Positions 22,201-32,279 of a DNA stretch of 64,000 nt are shown piece by piece (position 1 is the first letter of the stretch; every line of letters begins with the position of its first letter). This DNA is from Ciona savignyi (lineage: Eukaryota > Chordata > Ascidiacea > Phlebobranchia > Cionidae), in the NCBI GenBank assembly GCA_000149265.1, contig CH003412.1, forward strand, positions 5,410,304 through 5,474,303, read 5' to 3'. Under the pieces are notes generated by a model that did not search any database, was not told where the DNA came from, and was given only the letters and a program-made list of their open reading frames with translations. Made by a program: the position numbers and the translations under genes.

Positions 22201-25066
22201 ATAAAAAAGGATTCAGAAGAATTTCAGGGAAAAAACTATTTTAATAACACCAACTCACATAAATTTGGAGGATTGATTGGGCACTTTGGCAAGCCAGAAT
22301 TCAGCTGTCCATTACTTAGAGTATCTGCACAAAGGTTTTAGTTAAGGTAAAAACAATTTCGTATCAAAACATATTGGTTTAAGCTGCTCTGTATGTTTTC
22401 TTGGATGATTGAATAAGGGTGTTTAAGTAGTGTAAGTGCAATTAGAAAGCTCCTTGAGTATGGGACGTTTAATGGTCTTATCTACGCCACATTTCCAAAA
22501 TACCAATCATACGCAATTCCAAGGTATTAATGTGTACACAAATCAAACTTAAAAGCACACCATACGTTTTTAAAGTCTTAATCCCACATATTTATACTCA
22601 AATAAACCTTGATAAACAACGTGATCCAAACGCTGGCGCGGGTTAACGTGTATCGATTCATACCGGTCGTCAACCAAGTAATGTTTTAAAGCGCTTCCCA
22701 CTTAATTACCGGGGAATGAATAGGAAGACTTGGCAAGCGCGGTTGCTGGCGCGGTTCAATAGGGATTACGCACTGAATCAAACTGGTTGCCAACAAGGAA
22801 TTATTACCAAGCGCTTCCCACGTAATTACGGCTGAATGCATAGGAAGGCTCTGCCAGCGAGTGTCATGGGAAATAATACGTAAAACGGCAACACTTCGTA
22901 ACAGAGGGCCGTGGGAATCTTTGACACTGAACGTTAGTATGTGTCAACTTAGTTTAGTTTTAATAAACGATCAAATCACGCCACAGGAACAGATAACATG
23001 GCAAAACAAACAGAGGCAAATGACCTAAAACAGCGTGAACAATGTTGCAATTAGTCGTTAAAACACGTCATTTAAAAAGGGATATAACTAAATAATTTGT
23101 ATGCGTCACTTTTGTTTAATGCCATGTTACGTCATAAGTGGATTTTACAAACCTCACTTCTTGTATAAACTCGATGCAACACGGTAATGCGTATAAAATA
23201 GAAAGTCCCTTATGGTCACGTTACTCTGTATTGTCCACTACGATACGAGCTTAGAGTGACTTCCCGAGTGTACAAATAACTAGACTTAACTTCATTTCAC
23301 ATGACGATTAAACCGAGATTTAGTTCATTTTCAGTTACAAATTCGACATTAACCGTTGCAGGGCGTTGAAATGCTTTGAGGGCGTTGAAATACCGGCCCC
23401 GATCAAATTTGTGCGTATAGGGCCAAACAGCAGAGGGAAGGATCGTTAAACGAACGATTAACAGCTTCCAGGTGCAGATATTCATATTTTTTATTGTCCT
23501 ACATTGAGGTATTGTCCTATAGGAATCAATTTTTAATGTAATCCTTAACGACCACGTCATTATTTATACTGTTATTTCTTGTGAATCTACTGACGTATTT
23601 AACTACTTTAGCCGTTTGTTCCCGCTTTTTTTCAATTACATGTAGGTTGTAATTTTCTCTAACGTAACAAAGGACATAAAATAAAGGTAAACCAAGTGGT
23701 CGTTTTATGACGGGTACTGTCCACCAAAAATATGGTAGGTCTTTGTCCCCAAACCCGAAATTACTATGGGAAGGAATGGGTTGGTGTGATAAATTGCCAT
23801 ATTGGGGACAATTGTTGTGTCATTTTACTGGCGCTGTCGTGAATGACTGTTAAATTAGTTTTCTTTATTAGGGACTAAGTTTTTTTCTGTTTAAGTCGGT
23901 TTTACTTCAATTTGCGATAATCCAGCATTCGCTTGGCGTTGATAAACATACGTCAATCCTTCTGTCAACAAAATCCCCGCAAGGTTTACAGACGTTTCGT
24001 GTAACTTCCTTGTCAGAAATACGAATTAAGGTGGTCATAAGCGCGTCACATGAAACGGAGAGGCGCAATATAAACAACCTTTTGAAAATAGACACAAAAC
24101 AAAACAATCGCTTTGTTTTCAATGTGATATCAGCCGATTGAATTGCAAGCAGAGCCGTATAGTCCCAACGCTTACTGGAGAATCCAGCAGTGTATCCATT
24201 ATGTTCAACTAATAATATCCGTTAACCGAACATGGGCAAAGATAAAGTGACGATTTATGATTTCCGCATTAACGGGATAAACAGAAGCATACATTTGAAA
24301 CTCTCTTTTTAAATAAATGGGTCAAGTTTCGAAACCATGATGGGTTCGTTACTATTTTTTTTATCAGAAACCGGTATGTGAATCGTGTGCATCAACCATT
24401 CCGCCACAACCGTTCTTGTGCATTAAATACGTCACACACTAACGTTCGTTCATTAACGCTTTTTTAACCGATCCAAGTTTCGAAACCATGATGGGCTAGT
24501 CACTAGGACCGTTTTTTTTTTATAAGAGTCAGTTTATGTATCGGTCGCGTTAACCATTTGGCCACAACGACCGTACTGTCATTAATACTTTTTTTACCGA
24601 TTCAAGTTTCAAGCCCATCCTCGTCACTAGGACCATTTTTTTATAAGAGTCGATAAATATATCGGTCGCGTTAACCATTCGGCCACACGACCGTAACATT
24701 CTTTAATACTTTACCTGGAGATATCTTCGCTTCGTATGTATTTCTATGGTTGTTCATTTGATATCCACGAGTGTCCGGTTGGCGGTGAAAGGATTCCCGT
24801 GTCCCGCCGTCGTCTATACGGAACCACGCTGGTTCAGCGCTAGCTTGCGGGAACATTTCCGAACCTGTGAGTTCGAGCCGCCCGCCCTCCTCTCGGCGCC
24901 ACCGGAAGTAGAGGAACAAAGGCAACTGCATAAATATCAAGACGACCAACGCGGTCTTCGCGATCTGTCGGCTCGACCATCCCTCCAACCCACACCAAAG
25001 TCGTCCGTAGCTTCTGGACCGTGGAATACGGTTGTCAGGACGACCGGGAAAATATGTCATTATCAC
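16209..25066 (-). CDS. Beta-1,4-galactosyltransferase family protein (GT7), 449 aa, seven exons
   Basis: Exons (minus): 24715-25066, 22259-22324, 20545-20659, 19444-19567, 18784-18971, 17877-18104, 16209-16485; total 1350 nt, all GT-AG with consistent phases. It should transfer galactose from UDP-Gal to GlcNAc-ended glycans in the Golgi lumen. It is a type II membrane protein: cytoplasmic tail 1-35, membrane anchor about 36-54, short stem, then the catalytic domain. Landmarks are the LPKCP and GGFYNPPDC cysteine motifs, AIIIPHRSREIHL and LHPILQRQQ, the metal-binding DVD at about 251-253 within FHDVDLL, FGGVT, WGWGGEDDD at about 310-318, FHHRDKGN and the end motif FTNITADVGT (to 399). By eye FHDVDLL, FGGVT and RDKGN resemble vertebrate B4GALT3/4 most. 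Vertebrate enzymes stop soon after ITVDIGT; this one runs 50 residues further, with five cysteines and NWT and NST sequons. Confidence 0.92.
17150..17425 (-). mobile_element. Diverged SINE-A copy in galactosyltransferase intron 6
   Basis: GTGAATGGGAAAACGCGAGG, CTTGCCCAAGGACACAACCG and a degenerate head near 17400-17425 occur in the standard order. Confidence 0.65.
17470..17885. repeat. 30-bp minisatellite running into the exon 6 splice donor
   Basis: The unit is about 30 bp (GTAGAAAAATATCTCACATT plus AAAATAT(A/C)T(T/A)), ~14 copies, degenerate toward the left. On the gene strand most units read AAT|GTGAGATATTTTT, resembling the true donor AAG|GTAAAATATTTTG at 17877/17876. Because 30 is divisible by 3, a 100-codon plus-strand ORF runs through it; that ORF is an artefact. 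Confidence 0.88.
18475..18597 (+). mobile_element. 3' part of a SINE-A copy
   Basis: TAGCTCTGGTAACCCGACAG through the tail CATCCTATCCTAA. The upstream part (about 18400-18475) is too degraded to delimit. Confidence 0.65.
19065..19165 (+). repeat. Interspersed repeat, family N
   Basis: AGCAAAGCGACAGTCGTTAT and ATCACATCAGTTAAAAAC match the family N blocks seen near 3237 and 22985. Confidence 0.45.
19222..19430. mobile_element. MITE family M copy in galactosyltransferase intron 4
   Basis: The AAGAGGGAAAG...GGGAAGGAGGGAAACC arm at the left and the CCCTCCTTTCC...CCCTCCCTTTAG arm at the right are inverted repeats. The centre matches the reverse complement of the 8951-9155 copy. Its right end lies only about 14 bp inside the exon 4 donor. 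Confidence 0.65.
19690..19905. mobile_element. hAT-type MITE in galactosyltransferase intron 3
   Basis: The left end CCAGTTTTTCAACC and right end GGTTGAAAACCACTGG are imperfect inverted repeats of the same class as 13683-13996. Internal sequence is AT-rich. No convincing target duplication was seen. Confidence 0.55.
19905..20080 (+). mobile_element. 5' part of a SINE-A copy
   Basis: ATTAGTCTGATGGGTTTGTG head, GTCGACTGTGTCCTTGGGC and GACATTGCCCGAACCCA, then a fragment of the central block (CCACAGTCGAGTTACCGAAG). It abuts the preceding hAT MITE. Confidence 0.65.
20700..20935 (+). mobile_element. Strongly diverged SINE-A copy
   Basis: TAGTCAGTAAGACTCTGAGC, GGGCAAAGCACTTAGCGAA and ATAGGTAACCCAGCGGTGG are in the correct order in galactosyltransferase intron 2. 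Confidence 0.5.
21145..21415 (-). mobile_element. Diverged SINE-A copy
   Basis: Left TTATCCATGTGAATGGGAAA, middle AATTACCTTGCCCAAGAAC, right GCTTGGGCTATCCGGCC. It lies in galactosyltransferase intron 2. Confidence 0.6.
21810..22075 (+). mobile_element. SINE-A relative with a clear tRNA-like head
   Basis: GTTAGCTCAATCAGTAAGTGC is close to a tRNA A box and GTGGGTTCAAAACC to a B box. The body then matches SINE-A (GCAAAGCACTTAACAGC, AGTAGCTCAGTTAC, TCACAGGGATAAAC). It is not a plausible working tRNA: it lacks a paired acceptor stem. Confidence 0.6.
22625..22870. repeat. ~120-bp direct duplication in galactosyltransferase intron 1
   Basis: Two adjacent diverged copies share GCTGGCGCGG, AAGCGCTTCCCAC, TAATTAC and GAATG(A/C)ATAGGAAG blocks. 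Confidence 0.7.
22985..23105 (+). repeat. Interspersed repeat, family N
   Basis: CATGGCAAAACAAACAG, TTAGTCGTTAAAACACGTCA and AAGGGATATAACTAAATAAT align with the reverse complement of 14050-14165. Confidence 0.5.
24303..24694 (-). mobile_element. Three SINE-B copies in tandem at the start of galactosyltransferase intron 1
   Basis: Copies at about 24303-24415, 24468-24573 and 24588-24694 share orientation and are sense to the gene. Each shows CCAAGTTTC (or variant), the CACTAGGACC block and GGTCGCGTTAACCATT. The last ends 20 bp inside the exon 1 donor at 24714. Local duplication or nested target preference could explain the cluster. Confidence 0.8.
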
Positions 25067-27117
25067 GAAACAATTGACGTAAGCAGTTACGTCAATCCAT
25101 TATTGCTATCTGATACCTGATGAATAAAACGAGACAGATTAGAAACTAAAGATTTTAAGTTTTTTAAGGCTCGTTCGAACAACTGACTACGCTCTATGTT
25201 AAACCTGCGTAAATAAGTAAAAAGACAACTAACAATCGTTCTTGGCAAAAGAGGGGAAACTGAATAATCCCCGCACTCAAGTTAAAACTACCACGAACAC
25301 AAAGGCCTGACAAGCTAAAACGCGTCTCGAGTGTAGGTAAATAGGGTTGGAATCAGGTGACAAAAACGTTGATAAAAATGGACTCAATTACCAACATCAG
25401 CACCATCCTACTCTGTGAAAGACACAACTTGATACTGTTGTATTGTGTAAACCATTCCTTAGTTTATTGCGTTGCCTCCGTTGATTTATAATGATTACTC
25501 CCCCACGCCCTCGATATTCCTACATTCCCCATGCAAGCTAATTGTATATACCACGTGTTTGTTTGCCTGTTTAAGGCAGTTGGTACTCGGCACGATCAGA
25601 ATACAACAGATACCACAAACGTCTGTCTCTTCTATACATTTAACAACGATCTATTGTAAAAGTAACCGCGGGTCCTTGTGATGTCTGGACGGAACAAGTC
25701 CAAACAGGTTTGTTCCGGCCTTGCAACTCGTCTAACACTGAATGACTAATTCCAATCACTCAAGGCGTGAATATTACGAACAATTAAGGGTGTGATGCAA
25801 AAGCAACCGTTGTTACACCCGCTCTGCAGTGAAAGAGGTTATGGTGGCTGTTTCTAGCAGCTCAACCGGTTGCCTTGCGAACACTATCCCAATATGTACC
25901 GCTTTCGTTTACCGCTCAACCATTAATCATTACATTATTAAATAAGCGCGATTGTACAATAATCAAAGCGTTTAAACAAAATGCTAGAAAAATCCGAGAG
26001 ACGGATAAAAACGGTAGAGATTATTAAAATAACAACCTTTTTTATGAACCTATTTAAAAAAACGGAGATTTAACAATTAAGTCTAGTTCTACAATCTAGT
26101 GTTTAGGTAAAATTTTATGTATTACATCGGCCTGAATCAAAAGGGAAAAACGACTGAAAAAAAAACAATCTACTGAACAACGTCAGTTTGCCGCCTGCCT
26201 TCGCAGTATATGTCCGGGACTTCGAAACAAAACCGAGCAATAAAAATGGCCATATCCTATATACGGGGGAATTTTACTGCGGGTAACGAATAAAAAGACA
26301 AAGTACATATTTGATTATTCAGGCAATATAACCGACAACTCGACTACGACTGAAATAAAAACCTTAATTTTCCAAAAACTTCACTTCTGGAGAAAGGGCA
26401 AGTCTGCCAAAGTATAGGTCGTATCTTACTGTGCATACACTGTTAAAGGTTATACCTTCAGGAACTCGAAATTACAGAATAAAAGTTTATTAGAATTTCC
26501 TGAACCTGGCTCGTAAACAACTGAACGTTAAGTGAAGATTTAAAACTAGAGAATTCAATTGAATAAGGCATACCACCCACCACAACTTCCAGATATAAGT
26601 GTTCATTAAAACTTAATTTAAACAACCGAAAGTTCCACAGCGTATTTATTTGCCTTCGAGTACACCAGACAATGGACTAGAAATTTAATGGAATTGTAAA
26701 AACCAACTTTATCTGAGAAAAACATGTTCAATCAAATGAACACGACGGTTAAGCATCCTAAAGAATTAATACAAACAAAGTCTAAAGCACCGACTGATGT
26801 CACAAAAGCTTCGCTGAGGGGAACGAACAATAGACAGTAAACAAAAGTGGAAATCGTTGACCAACAGTCACAAGACGAACCCTGGATCCAAACTTTCCTT
26901 GTTGGCCTATAGTTTCTAAAGCAAAGGATTGAGGTGAATTGGACGAAATGCTAACCTGTGCGTACACCATAAATGTTAAGACCAACTATTACCCACATCA
27001 CAAGTCTTTTATTCTTTACCTTAAACCTAAACAGCAATTTCAACTTTTTTGGGCTTAGCCCTAACTCTTTCTCTGTTGTCTCTCTTTTTTTCCTTTGTTC
27101 ATAAATAATAGGTTTCG

Positions 27118-27245
27118 AAGGATATGATAGGTAATTTATTTTTACCCATGTGAACGGGGAAATGCGTTAACACATAACCCATTAATCCACTGGGTTTAAG
27201 CAATGTCCCTTGGCCAAGAACAACTGACTAGCTAGCGACCACTTT
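27118..27245 (-). mobile_element. Truncated SINE-A copy
   Basis: GGATATGATAGGTAATTTAT tail, ACCCATTAATCCACTGGG and CTTGGCCAAGAACAACTGAC; the central block is missing. Confidence 0.6.
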
Positions 27246-27907
27246 CGTAATTTCCATTTTAGTGTACAGTTCCCAAGAGTTGCACATAATCTTGCGCCAG
27301 GCCTGTGGCCAAGTGATCTATTCAAATTATTAATATCCTGTAACATGACACCTTTCCCGAGAACTATGAACGGCGAGGCCAAACTAGTTTCTATAACCCA
27401 AAGACATTGTTAAAGCAGTGGATACAATATTAGTCGATTTTTGCTAAACTTTAAAAAACAATACTCCACACAAAGTCGATCTGAGTTAAATAAAATCCAA
27501 CAGTATTTGACGCAAATTTTAACATCTAGACTCGCTTTGTAGCGCAGACACTAGCTTATCACCTAAAAATGAGCACAAATGCAATAATATTATGCACACA
27601 ATAGAACATAAGACTGAAATATTGTTTCCCGTTTGTAGGTGTCATATCGTGTTTCTCGATTAATCGATCTCTGATCATTCGATTTATCCGGTAAAAGGTA
27701 CCGAAAGAGCCTTTATTGACACCAGCAGGCCATTATATCCACATATCAGCACGTAAACTATATTTTAAAACATTTTCTGCGTTTTTACCGTCATTTTACG
27801 TGGGATTTACGCCTATATTTTCTATCGGTATTAAATTTAGATGAGTCTTGTGTGATTTAACGAACGGTTGTTTTTACACTCACTGATTAATTTTCAAGTT
27901 TCTTTTT

Positions 27908-28121
27908 GGGGCAACACTAAAAGGAGAGAAGGAGGAAAGGAGGAAAACTGCTTACTAAAACTGTTAAAAGTTGTTCTAACCCTGCCCCAAACACTTATCT
28001 AAACTTCAGAACCAACCCTAACTCCAACCACATTTTTAAAACCAACCCTAATGTCGTAATCTTCATTTTAGTATGCAGTTTTCCTCCCTCCTTCCTTCTT
28101 TCCCTTCTTTTAGTTTTCTCC
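27908..28121. mobile_element. MITE family M copy
   Basis: GGGGCAACACTAAAAGGAG at the left and CTTCTTTTAGTTTTCTCC at the right are inverted. The interior TTCAGAACCAACCCTAACTC matches the 8951-9155 copy. Confidence 0.75.
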
Positions 28122-28124
28122 AAA

Positions 28125-28352
28125 CACAGGCAGTCGTCAGATTACATCGTGTCTGCAGTCGAGTTAACGAAGCTGTCGCAGTATATTTCATACAATAAAG
28201 ACATTTCTAGTTTTCGTTCAATTAAAATAACTGAATGCAACTTACACCCGCTAAAGTGCCTTGCTAAAGGACTCAAATTGTCATTAGCTAGATTCGAACT
28301 ATAAACCCTACGATTAATAGTTGGATAGACGACCATGTAAGCTGGTCTTGTT
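28125..28352 (-). mobile_element. Diverged SINE-A fragment
   Basis: CAGGCAGTCGTCAGATTAC, GCAGTCGAGTTAACGAAGCT, GCCTTGCTAAAGGACTC and a head-like end near 28350. It directly follows the MITE. Confidence 0.55.
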
Positions 28353-28429
28353 TTTGTTTTGTGAATCGCCCAGCGTATATTATATTTTTATTTAATTTTG
28401 CGATAAAAGCTACATAGTTAAGGTTTATC

Positions 28430-28520
28430 GCCGTGCCCGTATTGTCCCTCAAACTGCTTTAATTTTTATTTGACGTGGTAACGACTGTCGTTTGACCGTG
28501 TTTTTATCGTCTTTTTTTCT
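28430..28520 (-). repeat. Interspersed repeat, family N
   Basis: GACGTGGTAACGACTGTCG and TTTGACCGTGTTTTTATCG correspond to the reverse complement of family N. Confidence 0.45.
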
Positions 28521-29251
28521 GTATTAAGTATAAGCGCGTCTTTAATTATCCTTGCTATAAGGAGTAAACACGTATTAAACTAAACATAGAGCTGAAGCTT
28601 ATCTACCTAACTGTGTGGGATTTAATTTAATTATAGCATGGTAGTCTATAATTATGGCGCTTAACTCTATAATTTAGGTTGTAATCTTCATTATATTTAT
28701 AACAATCCGTTGCGTGCCAATTGTACAAAAGGAAACTTGTATTTTGAAAACAAATAGGCGCATGTCCGATGAGCGGTAATCACAATAAATAACATATTTT
28801 CGTTCGTCCATTTTTATCTTAGCATGAATTAGCTGTGATCAATCAAATTTATTTGTTAACCGATTAAAACGGAACTAATTTTACAATTCAACTTGAGCTT
28901 AATCAGCTAACACGGTAAATGACGAAACAAAAAGGATAAGGAAGATACGATACACAGACAACAAATATATGGATTCTAACACTATTACATACTTTAAACC
29001 AACATATTAAAACCACGTAACCCAAGCCTTTCAAACACAAAGAAAATACAACGTTCGAAAAAGGATTTCGTCTGCCATCCGAAATATTGATTGATATAAT
29101 ATTTACATCGGAATGAGTAAAGGGCGGTGGGCTATATTGGGACCACGGTAAGTTCTAACCTTATTGTTATCACGTATTTCATTAAAATGTATCAACATAT
29201 AAGAGCAGTTACCGATTTAATTTAACATGGATAACGCAGCCGATTTAATAG

Positions 29252-29363
29252 GCTTTTTTTACCGGTCCAAGTTTCGAAACCACGATGGCTCGCTACAAAG
29301 TGCAATTTATTAAGTAGCGGCGGTGTATGAAACGGACGCGTTATCCATTCGGCAACATGACAG
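29252..29363 (-). mobile_element. SINE-B copy, diverged
   Basis: TTTTTTTACCGGTCCAAGTT at the left and CGTTATCCATTCGGCAACAT at the right; the central segment is degraded. Confidence 0.65.
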
Positions 29364-29623
29364 TTTCTCAGGTGGCTATTTTTAAATGACTGAATTGGGA
29401 CCTCAAAATGCCGTTTGCGGTTAGTTTTACATCAATCGTCCAGCGAACTATTTTCTTCATTACAATTTACACAACTTTAAACGGTGTTCTACACGCTTTA
29501 TGTTGTATATTCATCGCTTGATTTATGGAGCATGCACATCATATGACCATACCTGATGTCACGGCGCTTTCATGTTACCGGTAAATCAAAGAGAAATCAA
29601 GGATTGGCAAGTTAGGGATTTCG

Positions 29624-29780
29624 TTCAGTCAACAAAACTTTTACCGATCGGTAAATCTTTTTTGGGCAATCGGCAGTACCTTATTTTCGAATCGGCGAAA
29701 CTCTTGCGATTGCTTACAAAAAAGATTTGCTTATCAGCAAAAAAGGTTTTGCGGATTTTAAAATGGTTTTGTTGACTGAA
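29624..29780. mobile_element. 157-bp palindromic MITE with perfect 15-bp inverted ends
   Basis: TTCAGTCAACAAAAC at the left is exactly inverted at the right (GTTTTGTTGACTGAA). Interior blocks also pair (AAATCTTTTTTG with CAAAAAAGATTT). No target duplication was evident. Because of the symmetry, ORFs are open on both strands; they are not genes. Confidence 0.7.
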
Positions 29781-30369
29781 CAAAAATGAAATTAAACTTA
29801 TGAGCATTAATATCGAATTGTAACACTTCTATCACATATGCACTCACACACGTTCACGAGATTGTACTGTTTCTATGGTAAGTCGGGCCTGTTGCTAACG
29901 TATGTTGTGTACCAATATAGCCTCGTTTTGATGCTTACTAGTTTACATTATTTGGTCGTTTTTATGATACATAAGTTTTTATCTTGTTCGACGATAAAAA
30001 GTTCGATGAACTTGGACTTGTTCTGGCAAAACGATTCATGTTTCTTAAAACAAGCCTTGTAAACAACACAAGGGCGCAAGGGCATCGAAACATCTGTTTA
30101 TTTAGCTAGTTTTGACTCGTTTCTATACACCTTCGAAAAACAAAGGCGATATGGGAATGATTTCATGATTGCGTTTATCAAGCACTAACTTGGCTTTGGA
30201 ATATTTATACAGTCTGTATACATACATAGCTCGGTTACCAATTTATCTTAAATTTAAGCGTTTGAACAGCAGACGAGCACAATAGCTACAATGGTGGTTT
30301 CATTGAGATTTATTCGTCTAAAACTCTTGTGTAATGAATTATGTGAATATACCAAGAAGCACTGTCTAA

Positions 30370-30775
30370 ATCCCACCTGTCCATTTTCGCCACATTTTCA
30401 TAGTACATATATCATACACACATTTAAGTACACTGCACACGACTTTGCCCATGTCAGACACATTTCCAAAGTACAGATATTATACATAAACCTTAATAAG
30501 TACAATGCATACCAACTGTCTATTTGAGCCACATTTTTAAAGAGACAGATACTACACTGAAACCTTGATAAGACACTGCATACCAACTGTCTTTCTAAGC
30601 CACATTTCCAAAGTAGAGATATTATACAGACAACTTGATAAGTACACTTTTTACCACCTGTTTATTTGAACCACATTTTTACAGTACAGATATTACACAT
30701 ACACCTTGATAAGAGCAGCATACCACCTGACCAGCTGTCTATCTAAGCCATATTGTCAAGGTATCAATATAATAT
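30370..30775. repeat. Tandem repeat, ~65-bp unit, about 6 copies
   Basis: Each unit has a CCACCTGT/CCAACTGTC start, a GAGCCACATTT core, AGTACAGATATTA(T/C)ACA and a CTTGATAAG block. Copies are diverged. Confidence 0.8.
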
Positions 30776-31033
30776 TTTCGTGACTAAATTAATCTTGAAA
30801 AAAACCACTCCCTGTACATCTGCGCCATATCTTCGAAGACCGATCCTACTTCATGAAACACAGCATGAACAGCTGTTATACTACCAAAGTTTGGTCACGA
30901 TCGAGCTTAAAGTGTTCAGGTTGCTATGGAAAACAAGCAAGTCGACAACTAACAAACTAACAAGGTCTCCAAGGATTAGTTGCCATAGGAACGAGTTTAT
31001 TCTTTGTTGGTTTATAAAGTATAAAAAATATAG

Positions 31034-31147
31034 CTATTTTACCGGTTCAAGTTTCGACCTCATAGCGAAGTTTTCGCTAAAGTCGGTTTTCTTTTTCATG
31101 AAGCGGTATATACATTGGTTAACGCGTTAACCATTCAGCCACAGAAG
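31034..31147 (-). mobile_element. SINE-B copy, diverged
   Basis: TTTTACCGGTTCAAGTTTCG at the left, TTAACGCGTTAACCATTCAG at the right. Confidence 0.65.
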
Positions 31148-32210
31148 CGTTCAATATAACGTGTATTGTACCGCACAGACATAAGTGTTTTCCTAAGAGA
31201 GACACCGACGTCTTAACAGATTTTTTTAGTTCTATATGTGTGCCGTCACCACAGTAAACATAGTTCTTCACGACCACACGGGTGCTTGCCATTGTCAGCC
31301 AGTTTAATACGAACGCTTTTAAAAAATAGTTGTAAAAACACGGCCGTTGGCACAAATATTAATTCCATCGAAAAACATTGAATTGAGCACTTAATCTTCT
31401 GATATTAACACACAGGGCCTCAATATACGAAATGTTAACAACGCTTAACCTGATATTGAATTATACACAGGCGGCACAGGCCCCGCCGTAGTTATTGTAA
31501 TTTCACAAGTCTTTGGTCCGAATGTATATTTATGTATCGTTCTTAACAATACAAGTATAGACCACTGAGTACTTAGTGTCAGCTTCGTTTAAGAGCCGAC
31601 ATTTTAACCGACGTGTCGTCGTATACAACACAACAGTCAATAATAAACGACGGTAATCACTTTAAATTATTCATAACTTGGTAATGTTGAGTAGTGGCTA
31701 CGTGTCACAACCATTTAAATAGGGATAATCATAGGTCTTTAGGGATAAGCACACGGATTAGGCGAAATTAAAATTAATCGTCATCATGTGTATGGTTTTG
31801 AAATGCAACTTTGCAAGACACTTTGGAGAAGAGTTCGTCTTGACCCAGAGGCGATGGATTGAACAGAAATTGAAGCAATATTTCAACACACTTACCACAA
31901 CAGCTTCGGTAACTTTGTCAGGGAAAGCTGTCTGAATGTGGTTTACTTTTTGAACCTTCCCAGCAGTAAGCAAATACCACTGTAGAGCAAACCGGTAACA
32001 ATGACGTCTCAAGACTTCAAAACAGAACACTAATCGCAAATATTGAGACGACTCGAGCAAATTCGAACGTCGACGAATAGTCTGGTATACTAACGTACAA
32101 ACTACGTGTCTTGCGGTTTACGTTTCAAGTTTCAATACGTTTTCTATCTGTCTACTCATGTATGGTTGCCGGTGAATTGTAATTAAATACGACACAAAAC
32201 AATGTAGGTA

Positions 32211-32279
32211 TTCTTGTTTCTGCTGTTTCTATTCTTGTTTCTGGCATTTCTATTCTTGTTCTCTGCTACTTCTATTCGT
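32211..32279. repeat. ~22-bp tandem repeat, 3 copies
   Basis: TATTCTTGTTTCTG(C/G)... repeated three times with small changes. Confidence 0.7.

Noticed and set aside
30753-31130. 125-codon plus-strand ORF
   Set aside because: It spans the end of a 65-bp tandem repeat and a SINE-B copy, and resembles no known protein.
31758-32060. 100-codon minus-strand ORF containing a good GTAAGT donor
   Set aside because: No recognisable domain, and no partner exons were found. Kept out for lack of support, although an unrecognised exon is possible.
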